Notes: generated by a model from the letters alone, not told the origin. 64,000 bases of DNA from Gammaproteobacteria bacterium (GCA_030066665.1 JASJBD010000056.1:1-64000); one strand, 5' to 3'. Shown: positions 31,823-40,366, counted from the first letter of the stretch. Numbers and translations: made by a program.

Positions 31823-32455
31823 GTGACTTCCCGCATGCTGGTGGTGGTCTTGACGTCGATTGCGGCGACGGCCCATGCAGCGGAGCCGCCGCACCGCTTC
31901 GAACTGACGCCCTTCATCGGTTATCGCGTCGGTGGCTCATTCGAAGATGATGAAACCGGCGAGTCCTTCGATCTCGACGATGATTCGAGTTTCGGGCTCG
32001 TGCTCAACATCCGGGACAAGAGTTTTACGCAGTGGGAATTTGGCTGGTCGCACCAGGAAACGGCGGTCGACGTCGGCACTGTTGGCGGCGTGCCGGCGAA
32101 GCTGGACCTGGATATCGACTATTTCCAGGCCGGCGGCACATACCTGTGGGACGGGGAGCTGGCGCGACCGTTCCTGGTCGCGACCCTCGGGGCAGCGCAC
32201 CTCAGCCCCGGCAAGGGTGGCGGCAGCTCCGAAACATATTTCGCATTCTCGATCGGCGGGGGCTGGAAGCTGTGGCCGACCAAACGATTCGGCCTGCGAC
32301 TGGAAGGTCGCTTCTTTGGCACGGTCATTGACAGCGACAGCAAGATCTTCTGCGTGTCCGACCCGGGCGGGGGCCAGGCGGGCTGCCTGTTTCGCTCGAG
32401 TGCCGACATTCTCTGGCAGTTCGAGCTGATGGCCGGCGGGGTGGTCAGGTTTTAG
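31823..32455 (+). CDS. Outer-membrane beta-barrel protein
   Basis: 210 residues from GTG 31823 (GGAG upstream; ATG 31835 is an alternative). Signal about 1-19 (A-H-A-A). Mature part: alternating strands F-E-L-T-P-F-I-G-Y-R-V-G-G-S-F, Y-F-Q-A-G-G-T-Y-L-W, F-G-L-R-L-E-G-R-F-F-G and terminal G-V-V-R-F. It reads as a small OmpW/OmpX-like barrel. Two cysteines near residues 178-190 could form a loop disulfide. Convergent with, and overlapping by 11 bases, the minus-strand gene that follows. Confidence 0.75.
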   Translation: MTSRMLVVVLTSIAATAHAAEPPHRFELTPFIGYRVGGSFEDDETGESFDLDDDSSFGLVLNIRDKSFTQWEFGWSHQETAVDVGTVGGVPAKLDLDIDYFQAGGTYLWDGELARPFLVATLGAAHLSPGKGGGSSETYFAFSIGGGWKLWPTKRFGLRLEGRFFGTVIDSDSKIFCVSDPGGGQAGCLFRSSADILWQFELMAGGVVRF

Positions 32456-32822
32456 CGTTCGGTACCGTGCCGTTACCAGCGGTCTTGCGAGCGCGTTTGC
32501 GAAAGAACGCCCTCGACATGGCCAGTGCCTGCCAGGCCCGATGCAAGTCGCCATCGAGCAGCATGCGTTCCACGCCGCAGCTGCCGTCGAGCCGGCCCAC
32601 CAGTGCCCGCGCCTGTTCGCGTCGCTCCCTGAATACCTGCCGCTGCAGGCTGGCTTCGCGATCATCGCCGGCGGCTGGCAGACAGGCCTCGACGTCAGCA
32701 ATCAGGGCCCGAATGTCTTCGAGTGCCCTGTCAGGTGAAAAGGCGGCGTCCTTGCCGAGCGTTTCATCCATGATCAGTGAATTCTGCGCCGTTCCGGCGC
32801 CTGAGTCCGTTAGCTTCTTCAC
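32445..32822 (-). CDS. Hypothetical helical protein
   Basis: 125 residues from GTG 32822 (ATG at 32771 is an alternative). No signal or membrane segment; mainly charged helices (D-R-A-L-E-D-I-R-A-L-I-A-D-V-E-A, R-E-R-R-E-Q-A-R-A-L-V-G-R-L) with a basic C-terminus (F-F-R-K-R-A-R-K). Not recognised. Gene reality is supported by position between two well-bounded genes and by lack of a competing frame. Confidence 0.5.
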   Translation of the reverse strand: MKKLTDSGAGTAQNSLIMDETLGKDAAFSPDRALEDIRALIADVEACLPAAGDDREASLQRQVFRERREQARALVGRLDGSCGVERMLLDGDLHRAWQALAMSRAFFRKRARKTAGNGTVPNAKT

Positions 32823-32882
32823 ATTAATCGGGTAGCATTATTGCCATTCACGCCATGCGACCAGCGAGCCAGGAGCGCATCC

Positions 32883-33191
32883 ATGACAGCGATTGAGCAA
32901 CCCGATACGACCTTCGACGACACCGCGCGCCAGACCGTAGAGCTCGGGAACCGGGTGCTTGACCAGGATGGCGCGGCCGACAGCTGGGAGGTGGCCTCCG
33001 GCCTGCTCGCCGGTGCCGTCCAGTTCTGGCTCTTCTCGCGGCAACCCTGCGACGACCCGTTCTGTGAGGCCTGCGCAGAGGTCAGCACGGCGCAGCGGCG
33101 GCTGAAGATGTTGCTGGAGGAGGTCCAGGAACTGGCCGAAACCAGCGACTATTTTGAATCTGTGCGGGACGCCGGAGCCGGCACGCACTAG
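32883..33191 (+). CDS. Hypothetical Cys-containing small protein
   Basis: 102 residues from ATG 32883, with AGGAG 8 bases upstream; the frame is open to 32841. It contains F-W-L-F-S-R-Q-P-C-D-D-P-F-C-E-A-C-A-E, with cysteines spaced C-x4-C-x2-C, and a C-terminal helix L-L-E-E-V-Q-E-L-A-E. The Cys cluster suggests a metal or redox site. No family recognised. Precedes a ferredoxin gene by about 90 bases. Confidence 0.6.
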   Translation: MTAIEQPDTTFDDTARQTVELGNRVLDQDGAADSWEVASGLLAGAVQFWLFSRQPCDDPFCEACAEVSTAQRRLKMLLEEVQELAETSDYFESVRDAGAGTH

Positions 33192-33277
33192 TCCCGAGCT
33201 GCGGTTTTCTCGCATACAGGCGGGCCGATGCCCTGTGCTATAGTCCGCGCCCTTTTCCGGACACCGAGAATGGAGTG

Positions 33278-33598
33278 ATGGGCAAGATTCACGTTACTGA
33301 TCGCGAGGGCGGTCAGCACGAACTGGAAGTCGAGTATGGCGACAGCCTGATGGAACCGCTGCGCGACCTCGACAGCGGTGGCATCGAGGCACTGTGCGGC
33401 GGCATGTGCTCCTGTGCAACCTGCCACGTGTTTGTTGAACCCGAATGGTTTGCGAAGCTCGATGAGCGTCAGGACGATGAACTGGAGTTGCTCGAGGGGA
33501 CCGAGTGTTTCGACGACAACACGTCGCGACTGGGATGTCAGATCACAATGCGCGAGGATCTCGACGGCATTGTCGTGAAGATTGCGCCAGAGGAATAA
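33278..33598 (+). CDS. Adrenodoxin-type [2Fe-2S] ferredoxin
   Basis: 106 residues from ATG 33278 (GTG at 33275 also in frame). Cluster ligands are Cys40-x5-Cys46-x2-Cys49 (C-G-G-M-C-S-C-A-T-C) and Cys87 (S-R-L-G-C-Q-I), the pattern of vertebrate-type/adrenodoxin ferredoxins. These usually give electrons to cytochrome P450s, Rieske oxygenases or Fe-S assembly. No P450 or oxygenase is in the window. A GST gene begins 8 bases after its stop. Confidence 0.92.
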   Translation: MGKIHVTDREGGQHELEVEYGDSLMEPLRDLDSGGIEALCGGMCSCATCHVFVEPEWFAKLDERQDDELELLEGTECFDDNTSRLGCQITMREDLDGIVVKIAPEE

Positions 33599-33606
33599 AT
33601 CACTCG

Positions 33607-34215
33607 ATGAAGCTCTACCACGTTTCGAAGTCGCGCTCGACCCGAATCCTGTGGTTGCTCGAAGAACTCGGGCTGGAATACGACTGTGAAGCGATGCCCT
33701 TCGGACCGGAGGCGCTGCAGAGCCCCGACTACCTGGCCATCAATGCGTTTGGCAAAGTGCCGGCCCTGATCGACGGTCCGGTCACGATGGCGGAGTCCGT
33801 CGCCATCGTGCAGTACATCCTGGATCGCTACGCCGACGGTGCCCTGGAACCCGATCGCGACGCGCCGGAATACGGCAAATTCCTGCAGTGGCTCGAATTC
33901 GGCGAGGCAACGCTGATGGGTCCGGTGGCCAATATCATGCTGCATGGGCAGTTTCTGCCTGAAGCGGAACGCGATAGCCGCAGTCTGGAGCGCAATCGCA
34001 AAACGCTGAGCGCTTATCTCGGCGTGCTCGACGAAGAACTGGCCGATCATAAGTATCTTGTTGGAAATGACTTCACGGCTGCGGATATCGTCGTGGGCTA
34101 CGGCATCTTCGCCCTCAAACTCTTTCGCGAAATGCCGACAGGCTTCGCGAATGTCGAGAACTGGTTCGAGCGCCTGAGCGCCCGGCCGGCCTACCAGAAG
34201 GCCACTGCCGCCTGA
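33607..34215 (+). CDS. Glutathione S-transferase family protein
   Basis: 202 residues from ATG 33607. N-terminal thioredoxin-like domain (L-Y-H-V-S-K-S-R-S-T-R-I-L-W-L-L-E-E-L, with cis-Pro in K-V-P-A-L and glutathione-binding E-S in M-A-E-S-V-A-I) followed by an all-helical domain with D-F-T-A-A-D-I-V. Cytosolic GST fold. The substrate cannot be told. Immediately downstream of the ferredoxin gene. Confidence 0.9.
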   Translation: MKLYHVSKSRSTRILWLLEELGLEYDCEAMPFGPEALQSPDYLAINAFGKVPALIDGPVTMAESVAIVQYILDRYADGALEPDRDAPEYGKFLQWLEFGEATLMGPVANIMLHGQFLPEAERDSRSLERNRKTLSAYLGVLDEELADHKYLVGNDFTAADIVVGYGIFALKLFREMPTGFANVENWFERLSARPAYQKATAA

Positions 34216-34238
34216 CTCCTGCCCGCGATCACGCGGTC

Positions 34239-35093
34239 ATGGCACTGGATTACGACGATCTGAAATCACGCCGCAGCAGCGGGGTGCCAATCGCGTGGCG
34301 CGACCGCGATGTCATGTTATACGCGCTGGCTGTCGGGATGGGCCGCGACCCGCTTGATCCGCGAGAACTGGCGTTCGTCTACGAGGGTGGGGGCCTGCAG
34401 GTCTTGCCGAGTTTCGCCAGCGTGTTGGCCGCTACCGACTTGCTGGAGGGCTGCGGCTGGGACTACCGCCAGGTCTTGCATGGCGCGGAGCGCCTGCAGT
34501 TGCATCGGCCACTTAGCGACCAGGGCGAAATCCTGACTGCGGCGCGCGTCGCACGGGTCCGAGACCTTGGCAGCCGCCGGGGTGCGTATCTCGATCTGGA
34601 GGTCGCCGCCGTACGGGCGGGCGACGAAGCGCCGGCCTTTACAGTGGAGCGCACACTGGTGGCTCGCGGGGATGGGGGCTTTGGTGGTCCAACGGACCGC
34701 GGGCCCGCCCCGCATGCATTGCCCGATCGCAAGCCCGATCTGGTCTGTGATTTACAGACGCATCCCAACCAGGCCCTGCTGTATCGCCTGTGCGGCGACC
34801 GCAATCCGTTACACGCCGATCCGGCCCTCGCGCGCCGGCTGGACCAGCCCGCGCCGATCCTGCATGGCCTGTGCACCTGGGGGATTGCCTGTCGCGCGGT
34901 TCTGGGCACGATCTGTGAGTACGATGCAACCTTGATCCGCACGCTGGAAGGGCGGTTCTCCGCGCCGGTGTTCCCCGGTGAAAAACTGGTGACGGAAATG
35001 TGGCAAGACGCGAATATCGTGTCATTTCGGGTGCGCGCCGCCGAACGCGACATCGTGGTGTTGAGCCACGGCCGCTGCGAACTGGCCACCTGA
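34239..35093 (+). CDS. MaoC-type (R)-specific enoyl-CoA hydratase
   Basis: 284 residues, the size of two-domain (double hot-dog) hydratases. The active-site hydratase-2 motif Y-R-L-C-G-D-R-N-P-L-H-A-D-P puts the catalytic Asp at 187 and His at 192 in the C-terminal hot-dog. The N-terminal hot-dog has V-L-P-S-F-A-S-V and lacks the catalytic pair. Predicted to hydrate trans-2-enoyl-CoA to (R)-3-hydroxyacyl-CoA. Fits with the SDRs and CoA-transferase further right as a fatty or steroid acyl-CoA pathway, though not in the same operon. Confidence 0.88.
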   Translation: MALDYDDLKSRRSSGVPIAWRDRDVMLYALAVGMGRDPLDPRELAFVYEGGGLQVLPSFASVLAATDLLEGCGWDYRQVLHGAERLQLHRPLSDQGEILTAARVARVRDLGSRRGAYLDLEVAAVRAGDEAPAFTVERTLVARGDGGFGGPTDRGPAPHALPDRKPDLVCDLQTHPNQALLYRLCGDRNPLHADPALARRLDQPAPILHGLCTWGIACRAVLGTICEYDATLIRTLEGRFSAPVFPGEKLVTEMWQDANIVSFRVRAAERDIVVLSHGRCELAT

Positions 35094-35154
35094 CGATGGA
35101 CCGGCCGGGTTGTGGTCTCCGTCGATGTTGCCCTAGAATCGCGCCGGTTCGTTT

Positions 35155-35230
35155 GGGGCGGTAGCTCAGCTGGGAGAGCGCCACGTTCGCAACGTGGAGG
35201 TCGGGAGTTCGATCCTCCTCCGCTCCACCA
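35155..35230 (+). tRNA. tRNA-Ala (anticodon CGC)
   Basis: 76 bases with encoded CCA. The 7-bp acceptor stem GGGGCGG/CCGCTCC has one G-U pair. The D-loop reads AGCTCAGCTGGGAGAGC. The anticodon arm CCACG-TTCGCAA-CGTGG places CGC in the loop. The T-arm reads GGGAGTTCGATCCTCC. Reads GCG (Ala). Confidence 0.97.
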
Positions 35231-35395
35231 ATTTCCTTCTAAGTCTCGGTTTTTTTGGGACATTCCCGTTTGCGAACCCGGTCAGTACCGGCGCCCGCGC
35301 CGGGAATTGTGAACCCGTTCCGGATGTCAACATAACGCGCCAGCAGAATACGTTGATCTGCCAACCAGTCCGGCAATGCCGGGTTATGGACTGAC

Positions 35396-36370
35396 ATGAT
35401 CAAGCCGCCGCTACCGCATGATGAAACGCTGCGCCTGAAGTCGCTGCATTCGCTGAAAGTGCTGGATACCGAGCCCGAGGAACGCTTCGACCGAATCACC
35501 CGACTCGCACGCAGGATTTTCGATGTGCCAATCGCGCTGGTGAGCCTGGTGGACGGCGATCGCCAGTGGTTCAAGTCGCGCATCGGGCTGGATGCCACCC
35601 AAACGCCGCGGGACATTTCGTTTTGCGGCCATGCAATCGTGGGTAGCGATATCTTCGTCGTCGGCAATACGAAAGACGACGAGCGTTTTTGCGATAACCC
35701 GCTGGTGACCGACGATCCCAATATCCGCTTCTACGCGGGCTATCCGCTGCGTGCGCCCAACGGCTTGCGCCTGGGCACGCTGTGCATCATCGATTACGAA
35801 CCCCGGGAATTTTCGACAGCCGATGCGGAGAATCTGCAAAGCCTGGGTGAACTGGTCGAAGCGGAACTGTTCTCCGTGACACTGGCTACCACCGATGAAC
35901 TGACCGGCCTGTCGAATCGGCGTGGATTTATGGCCGTCGCACCCCATGCGCTCGCGCTGTGCCAGCGCGCCAACCTGCCGGCGACCCTGGCGCTGATCGA
36001 TCTGGATGGTTTCAAGGAAATCAACGACAACCTCGGCCATGAGGACGGCGACGCCGCGCTGAAGGAATTCTCGCGTTGTCTGATCAAGTCCTGCCGGGAA
36101 TCCGACATCGTGGCACGAGTGGGTGGGGACGAGTTCTATGGGCTGTTCAGTGGCAGCAAGATCGACCAGCTGCAGGCGGCGTTTGACCGGCTGACCGACA
36201 GCCTCGCCGAGAGCAACACGGCGCGCGACCCGCGTTTCCCGATCCGGTTTTCGGCCGGCGCCGCAGTCTACGAGCCGCCGGCGCAGCCGGACCTTGATGC
36301 ACTGATGCGGGCCGCTGACGAGGTGATGTACGAGCGCAAACGGAGCCGCGCAGCGGCCAAAGCCGGTTGA
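35396..36370 (+). CDS. GAF-GGDEF diguanylate cyclase
   Basis: 324 residues. The N-terminal GAF domain (about 25-160; R-D-I-S-F-C-G-H-A-I and F-Y-A-G-Y-P-L-R) is followed by D-E-L-T-G-L-S-N-R-R and a GGDEF domain with an intact GGDEF at 243-247. The inhibitory RxxD site is present five residues before it (Arg234 to Asp237). It should synthesise cyclic-di-GMP from two GTP and be product-inhibited. The ligand sensed by GAF is unknown. Lies between the two c-di-GMP riboswitches of the window and could supply their ligand. Confidence 0.93.
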   Translation: MIKPPLPHDETLRLKSLHSLKVLDTEPEERFDRITRLARRIFDVPIALVSLVDGDRQWFKSRIGLDATQTPRDISFCGHAIVGSDIFVVGNTKDDERFCDNPLVTDDPNIRFYAGYPLRAPNGLRLGTLCIIDYEPREFSTADAENLQSLGELVEAELFSVTLATTDELTGLSNRRGFMAVAPHALALCQRANLPATLALIDLDGFKEINDNLGHEDGDAALKEFSRCLIKSCRESDIVARVGGDEFYGLFSGSKIDQLQAAFDRLTDSLAESNTARDPRFPIRFSAGAAVYEPPAQPDLDALMRAADEVMYERKRSRAAAKAG

Positions 36371-36459
36371 CCTTGATAGTTTGCTGCGAATGCACAAGCC
36401 GGAACTGCGTGGCACTTTGACGCTGGCGCGCAGCCCCGGACGGGCCCGACAGCGAAATT

Positions 36460-36475
36460 GTGATCGCCATCACGT
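36460..36475. promoter_or_regulatory. CRP/FNR-like binding site
   Basis: TGTGATCGCCATCACG matches the CRP consensus TGTGA-N6-TCACA with one mismatch and sits 61 bases before the ATG of the NPYDT protein gene. A weak -10 (TTATGT) lies downstream. The regulator is not in the window. Confidence 0.5.
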
Positions 36476-36535
36476 TTGTCTGACCGGCGCGAGGCTTATG
36501 TTTGTTTTTAGCAATGAATAGCCTGGTATTGCAGG

Positions 36536-36871
36536 ATGAGATGGTTTCGTTTTTTCTTCCGGCGTAAAGAAGAGCCGCAGGACAGCCGGATCTATACGGT
36601 CGGCAAGACGCGTCCGCGTCGGCCGCTGCCGCCGCCCGTGCCGCGCAACGTGCCGGAGCCGGACCCCATATTTGGCGATACCAGCGCGTTGACCATCCAG
36701 GGCGACGAAGGCATGCCCAACGACAACCCGTACGACACGGCTTCCTGGAAAATGGATCCTGAGAAAGGCCTGCGCCGCGTCGACGATGACAAGACCGTCA
36801 CGAAAGAACGCGGCCACAAGACCAGCGAAAACAATCCCTACGATACCGGGACCTTCCGCAAAGGCTGGTAA
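36536..36871 (+). CDS. Small basic/Pro-rich protein with duplicated NPYDT motif
   Basis: 111 residues, no signal. The N-terminus is R-W-F-R-F-F-F-R-R-K, then Pro-rich (R-P-L-P-P-P-V-P-R). Two copies of a short motif are present: D-N-P-Y-D-T-A-S-W (about 62-70) and N-N-P-Y-D-T-G-T-F (about 100-108). Family not recognised. The F/R-rich start could associate with the membrane surface. A CRP-like site lies upstream. Confidence 0.65.
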   Translation: MRWFRFFFRRKEEPQDSRIYTVGKTRPRRPLPPPVPRNVPEPDPIFGDTSALTIQGDEGMPNDNPYDTASWKMDPEKGLRRVDDDKTVTKERGHKTSENNPYDTGTFRKGW

Positions 36872-36873
36872 GA

Positions 36874-37635
36874 CTACAGGCGCAACGCGCCGTCGATATC
36901 AAAACAGCGTCCCGACACGTAGTCGTTCTGCAGAATGAACTCCACCGTGTGGGCGATTTCGTCCGGCTGACCCATGCGCTTGAGCGGGATTCCCGACGTC
37001 AGTTTTTCACGCGCTTCGGGCTTCATCCCCAGGACCATCTCCGTTTCTATGAATCCGGGTGCAATCGACGCCACGCGGATACCGTAACGAGCCAGCTCCT
37101 TGGCCCACACTACTGCCATTGCCTGCACACCGGATTTGGCGGCCGAGTAGTTCGTCTGACCCATGTTGCCGGCCCGCGAAATGCTCGCGATGTTGATGAT
37201 GACGCCTTGCGCACCGTTTTTGACCATGCGTTCAGCGGCCTCGCGACCACAGAGAAACACGCCGGTCAGGTTCACGTCGATCACCGACTGCCACTGCTCC
37301 AGACTCATTTTCGAGAGCACTTCCCCGTCTTTGTATTTCAGTAGCAGCGCATCCCGGGTGATACCCGCATTGTTGACCAGCGCGTCAACGGTGCCGCAAT
37401 CGTTGACCACCTGGTCGAACAGCCCGATCACGTCCGCTTCGCTGGCCACGTTGGCCGCATAGGTCCTGACGGTTGCACCCGCCGCTTCGCAGGCGCTGGC
37501 ACAGTCGGTCAGGCTGGCGGCATCGAGATCGACCAGGGCCAGGATGGGACCGTGTGCCGCGAGCCGACGGGCCATGGCCGCCCCGAGACCTCGTGCAGCG
37601 CCGGTAATCACGATGACTTTGCCCTTGATATCCAT
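36874..37635 (-). CDS. Short-chain dehydrogenase/reductase, FabG-like
   Basis: 253 residues. Classical [13 protein letters not shown] cofactor loop, N-N-A-G at about 90, catalytic Ser in I-A-S-I-S-R-A-G and Y-S-A-A-K (Tyr/Lys), and a C-terminal D-I-D-G-A-L. The loop context favours 3-ketoacyl reductase or 3-hydroxyacyl dehydrogenase activity. Divergent from a second SDR gene at 37778. Confidence 0.9.
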   Translation of the reverse strand: MDIKGKVIVITGAARGLGAAMARRLAAHGPILALVDLDAASLTDCASACEAAGATVRTYAANVASEADVIGLFDQVVNDCGTVDALVNNAGITRDALLLKYKDGEVLSKMSLEQWQSVIDVNLTGVFLCGREAAERMVKNGAQGVIINIASISRAGNMGQTNYSAAKSGVQAMAVVWAKELARYGIRVASIAPGFIETEMVLGMKPEAREKLTSGIPLKRMGQPDEIAHTVEFILQNDYVSGRCFDIDGALRL

Positions 37636-37777
37636 AAAGCTCCCCGTCGATGTCTGGTCGGAAAGCCGCGTATGGTACCGGTTGGCAACAAAGCGGTGTA
37701 GGCGGGGACTGCCAGCTTGTTAGCAGTTTGAACGGCAGCGGCTTGGCTTCTAGCATCAAGCGCAGGAGGACAGGCTC

Positions 37778-38545
37778 ATGCAAGATCGATTCAGCCTCGC
37801 CGGTCGCACAGCAATGGTTACCGGAGCGAGCAGCGGACTCGGACGTCACTTCGCCGATACGCTGGCTGCGGCGGGTGCGACCGTGGTGCTGGGTGCCCGG
37901 CGTCGGCGACGCCTGGATGAAGCCGTGGATCAAATAGCCGCCGTTGCCGGTCGGGCCTTCGCGGTGGACCTGGATGTTACCGACCCGGGTTCGGTCACCG
38001 CGGCGTTTGCGGCGGCCGAAGCCGAGTGCGGATTGATCGACATCGTGATCAACAACGCCGGCACGGTGACCGGCGGCCGTGCGGAGGAGACTTTGCTCGA
38101 CGACTGGCAAATGGTGGTCGATACGAACCTGACCGGTGTACACCTCGTGGCCGCAGAAGCAGCGCGGCGACTCATCGCGGGCGGCAGGCCCGGCAGCCTG
38201 GTCACCATCGCGTCGATACTCGGCCTGCGGGTGTCGCCGGGCAACGCCGCTTACAACGCCACCAAGGCCGCCGTGATTCAGTTGACGAAGAGCCAGGCAC
38301 TGGAATGGGCGCGCCATGGCATCCGGGTCAATGCCATCTGCCCGGGCTACTTCGAGACGGAACTGAACCAGGGCTTCCTGCAATCCGAGCGCGGCCAGGC
38401 CATGGTCCGCAGGATTCCATTGCGCCGTGTCGGCCGTCTCGAAGAGCTGGATGGCCTGTTGCTGTTGCTCGCGTCGGATGCCGGTTCCTTCATTACCGGC
38501 AGCGCCATGGTGATCGATGGCGGACACCTGTGCAGCAGCCTCTGA
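37778..38545 (+). CDS. Short-chain dehydrogenase/reductase
   Basis: 255 residues; GGAGGACAGG precedes the ATG. Cofactor loop T-G-A-S-S-G-L-G-R, N-N-A-G-T-V, Y-N-A-T-K as the catalytic Tyr/Lys, and I-D-G-G-H at the end. Basic residues after the second strand (G-A-R-R-R-R-R) favour NADP(H). The substrate is unknown. Starts a plus-strand pair with the alpha/beta-hydrolase-fold gene. Confidence 0.9.
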   Translation: MQDRFSLAGRTAMVTGASSGLGRHFADTLAAAGATVVLGARRRRRLDEAVDQIAAVAGRAFAVDLDVTDPGSVTAAFAAAEAECGLIDIVINNAGTVTGGRAEETLLDDWQMVVDTNLTGVHLVAAEAARRLIAGGRPGSLVTIASILGLRVSPGNAAYNATKAAVIQLTKSQALEWARHGIRVNAICPGYFETELNQGFLQSERGQAMVRRIPLRRVGRLEELDGLLLLLASDAGSFITGSAMVIDGGHLCSSL

Positions 38546-38608
38546 CCCCTTACGGGCCACCCCTCGTTGGTGATAGGGTCGCCAGCGGAACGCGAGCAGG
38601 ACGAACAC

Positions 38609-39406
38609 ATGCGCATCACTCATCGGAAAGGCTACGTGGACGGGCCATTCGGTCAACTGCATTACATGACGGCGGGGGAGGGTCAGCCGCTGGTCATGAT
38701 TCACCAGTCACCGGACTCGATGGTGCAGTTTGAACCCGTGATGAGCCTGCTCGCGGATCATGGTATTCGGGCGATCGCAGCGGATATCCCGGGCTACGGC
38801 ATGTCGGATACGCCGGATCACCCGCCGACGATCGCGGAGTACGCGCAAATGATCCCCGCATTACTGGACGGCCTGGGCCTCGACCAGGCAAGCCTGCTCG
38901 GGCACCACACCGGGGCGTTGATCGTGACCGAAGCGTCGCTCTTATATAAAGAGCGCGTCGACAAACTGATTCTGAATGGGCCGCTACCGCTTCATGACGA
39001 GGAACGGGCCTACTTCAAGGACATGATGAGCGCGGAAAAAACCTGGGGGCCGAAATGGGACGGCAGCCATTTTGCCGAACAATGGGCGTTCCGGTTCAAG
39101 GCCCAGCCGGAATGGAGCAACCTGCCCGGCTTCAATGCCCACTTCGTGCATGGCCTGCTGGCCGGCGATAAGGTCTGGTACGCGCATGATGCAGTGATGG
39201 CTTATCACCACGAGGACGTTATTCCGCAAATCACGCACCCGACGCTGGTGCTGGCGAATACCGGCGATGCAATTTACGCGCAGTCGCAGCGGACGATGGA
39301 AATGCGCCCGGACTTTGCCTACGCGGAACTGGCGGGCGGGACGATCGACATCATCGATGAGCAGCCCGCGGAATGGGCTGCTGCAGTGGCGCAATTCCTC
39401 GCGTAA
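38609..39406 (+). CDS. Alpha/beta-hydrolase-fold protein with His at the nucleophile elbow
   Basis: 265 residues from ATG 38609. Fold markers: P-L-V-M-I-H-Q-S-P, D-I-P-G-Y-G-M-S-D-T, L-V-L-A-N-T-G-D and a late His region. The elbow, normally G-x-Ser-x-G, reads G-H-H-T-G with His100 in the nucleophile position. It is therefore not a standard serine hydrolase; non-hydrolytic members of the fold (lyases, cofactor-free dioxygenases) are alternatives. Downstream of and in line with the SDR gene. Confidence 0.82.
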   Translation: MRITHRKGYVDGPFGQLHYMTAGEGQPLVMIHQSPDSMVQFEPVMSLLADHGIRAIAADIPGYGMSDTPDHPPTIAEYAQMIPALLDGLGLDQASLLGHHTGALIVTEASLLYKERVDKLILNGPLPLHDEERAYFKDMMSAEKTWGPKWDGSHFAEQWAFRFKAQPEWSNLPGFNAHFVHGLLAGDKVWYAHDAVMAYHHEDVIPQITHPTLVLANTGDAIYAQSQRTMEMRPDFAYAELAGGTIDIIDEQPAEWAAAVAQFLA

Positions 39407-39567
39407 TTTGGATCGCGCTGCCCCGCGACAGTCGCGTTAAGCCGCGGCTGGCGACCACTGTTCGGTTGGAGACCGGGCGCGAGCAACTGCGCCTACTTCA
39501 AGGGTTTTACAAGGAAAATCGGCCGCTGGGCTGCGGAAATTCGTGCAAGCTTATGTTAAGTCTGGGT

Positions 39568-39595
39568 TTGACCCGGGGATGGGCTCGGGTATAGT
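39568..39595 (+). promoter_or_regulatory. Sigma-70-type promoter for the second riboswitch
   Basis: TTGACC (39568-39573), 16-base spacer, TATAGT (39590-39595). The predicted start near 39602 is just before the aptamer. The rest of the gap 39407-39567 shows nothing recognisable. Confidence 0.7.
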
Positions 39596-39607
39596 CGGAG
39601 CGTCCGA

Positions 39608-39735
39608 ATAAGAAGGAACGGGCAAACCAGGTGCGAGCCTGGGACGCAAAGCCACGGATCTTGCTTTCCGAATCCGCCCGCAAGAGCAGACGGAAGGTGA
39701 ACTAGGGGAAGACAGCCGGGTTTCAACCTTCTTCT
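39608..39735 (+). ncRNA. Cyclic-di-GMP class I (GEMM-I) riboswitch
   Basis: Closing stem AGAAGG/CCTTCT (39611-39616 with 39727-39732). Core GGGCAAACC, P2 hairpin CCAGG-TGCGAG-CCTGG, GGGACGCAAAGCCACGG, a long P3 region (39656-39708) and GACAGCCGGGTT. The P3 arm is longer than in the copy at 12970. The ATG at 39776 is 41 bases beyond, preceded by GGAGG. It controls the VPLPA-CTERM protein gene; the mechanism (translation or termination) is not clear. Confidence 0.92.
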
Positions 39736-39775
39736 AAAGACGAAGAATTCAAAGGATCTTTGGAGGATAGTTGTA

Positions 39776-40366
39776 ATGAGGAAACTCGCAATTGTGGCAG
39801 GCGCCTTGTTTTTGGGCCTGACCTCTCAAGCGCACGCGATCGTATACATCCCGGTGTCGCTTGAAAACCTGAACGCGAACTCCGATGGGTTTGCGCTGTT
39901 GCAGGATTGGAGTGCCGACAACGTCGACATCACCGGTCCCGCCTTTGCACTGACCAACCCGACCTTCCGTGTCGAGGTGTTCATTGGGCCGAATCTGTTT
40001 ATTGATTCCACCGTCGTTGCTGATGCCTGGAATTTCAATCTGACTGATCCCAACGGCACGTGGCCGACCCCGACCAACCATGTCTGCACCGATAACCCGG
40101 CTGCATTCCTGGAAGTCTGCCCGGTTGATCCGATGGAGACCCCCGGCTTCTCGCAGTCCGGTGAGGGCTTCTTCGGCACGGTCACGGGCGGCCCAGGTGC
40201 GCCGACGGTCGTGATTACCTGGTGTAACGAAGAAGGTTGCTTCGATGAAATGGCGATGGAAGGTAGCACCTATCGCCTGACCCTGGAGCAGATCCCGGTA
40301 CCGGCCGCTGTCTGGCTGTTCGGTTCCGCGCTCGGCCTGCTCGGTTGGGTACGGCGTCGCGCCTGA
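39776..40366 (+). CDS. VPLPA-CTERM (PEP-CTERM-like) sorting-domain protein
   Basis: 196 residues. Sec signal about 1-20 (S-Q-A-H-A). The C-terminus has the exosortase sorting tripartite signal: V-P-A-A-V-W-L-F motif, hydrophobic helix G-S-A-L-G-L-L-G-W and V-R-R-R-A. Such proteins are cut and anchored by exosortases and often accompany exopolysaccharide. The passenger domain has two Cys pairs (C-T-D-N/ E-V-C-P; W-C-N-E-E-G-C) and is not recognised. Directly behind a c-di-GMP riboswitch and followed by a strong terminator, so monocistronic. Confidence 0.9.
   Translation: MRKLAIVAGALFLGLTSQAHAIVYIPVSLENLNANSDGFALLQDWSADNVDITGPAFALTNPTFRVEVFIGPNLFIDSTVVADAWNFNLTDPNGTWPTPTNHVCTDNPAAFLEVCPVDPMETPGFSQSGEGFFGTVTGGPGAPTVVITWCNEEGCFDEMAMEGSTYRLTLEQIPVPAAVWLFGSALGLLGWVRRRA

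Noticed and set aside
35231-35395. Second tRNA or small RNA after tRNA-Ala
   Set aside because: Only a CCGGCGC...GCGCCGG palindrome is visible; no cloverleaf and no promoter-terminator pair.
35411-36415. 334-codon minus-strand frame opposite the GGDEF gene
   Set aside because: Shadow of a gene with intact GAF and GGDEF motifs.
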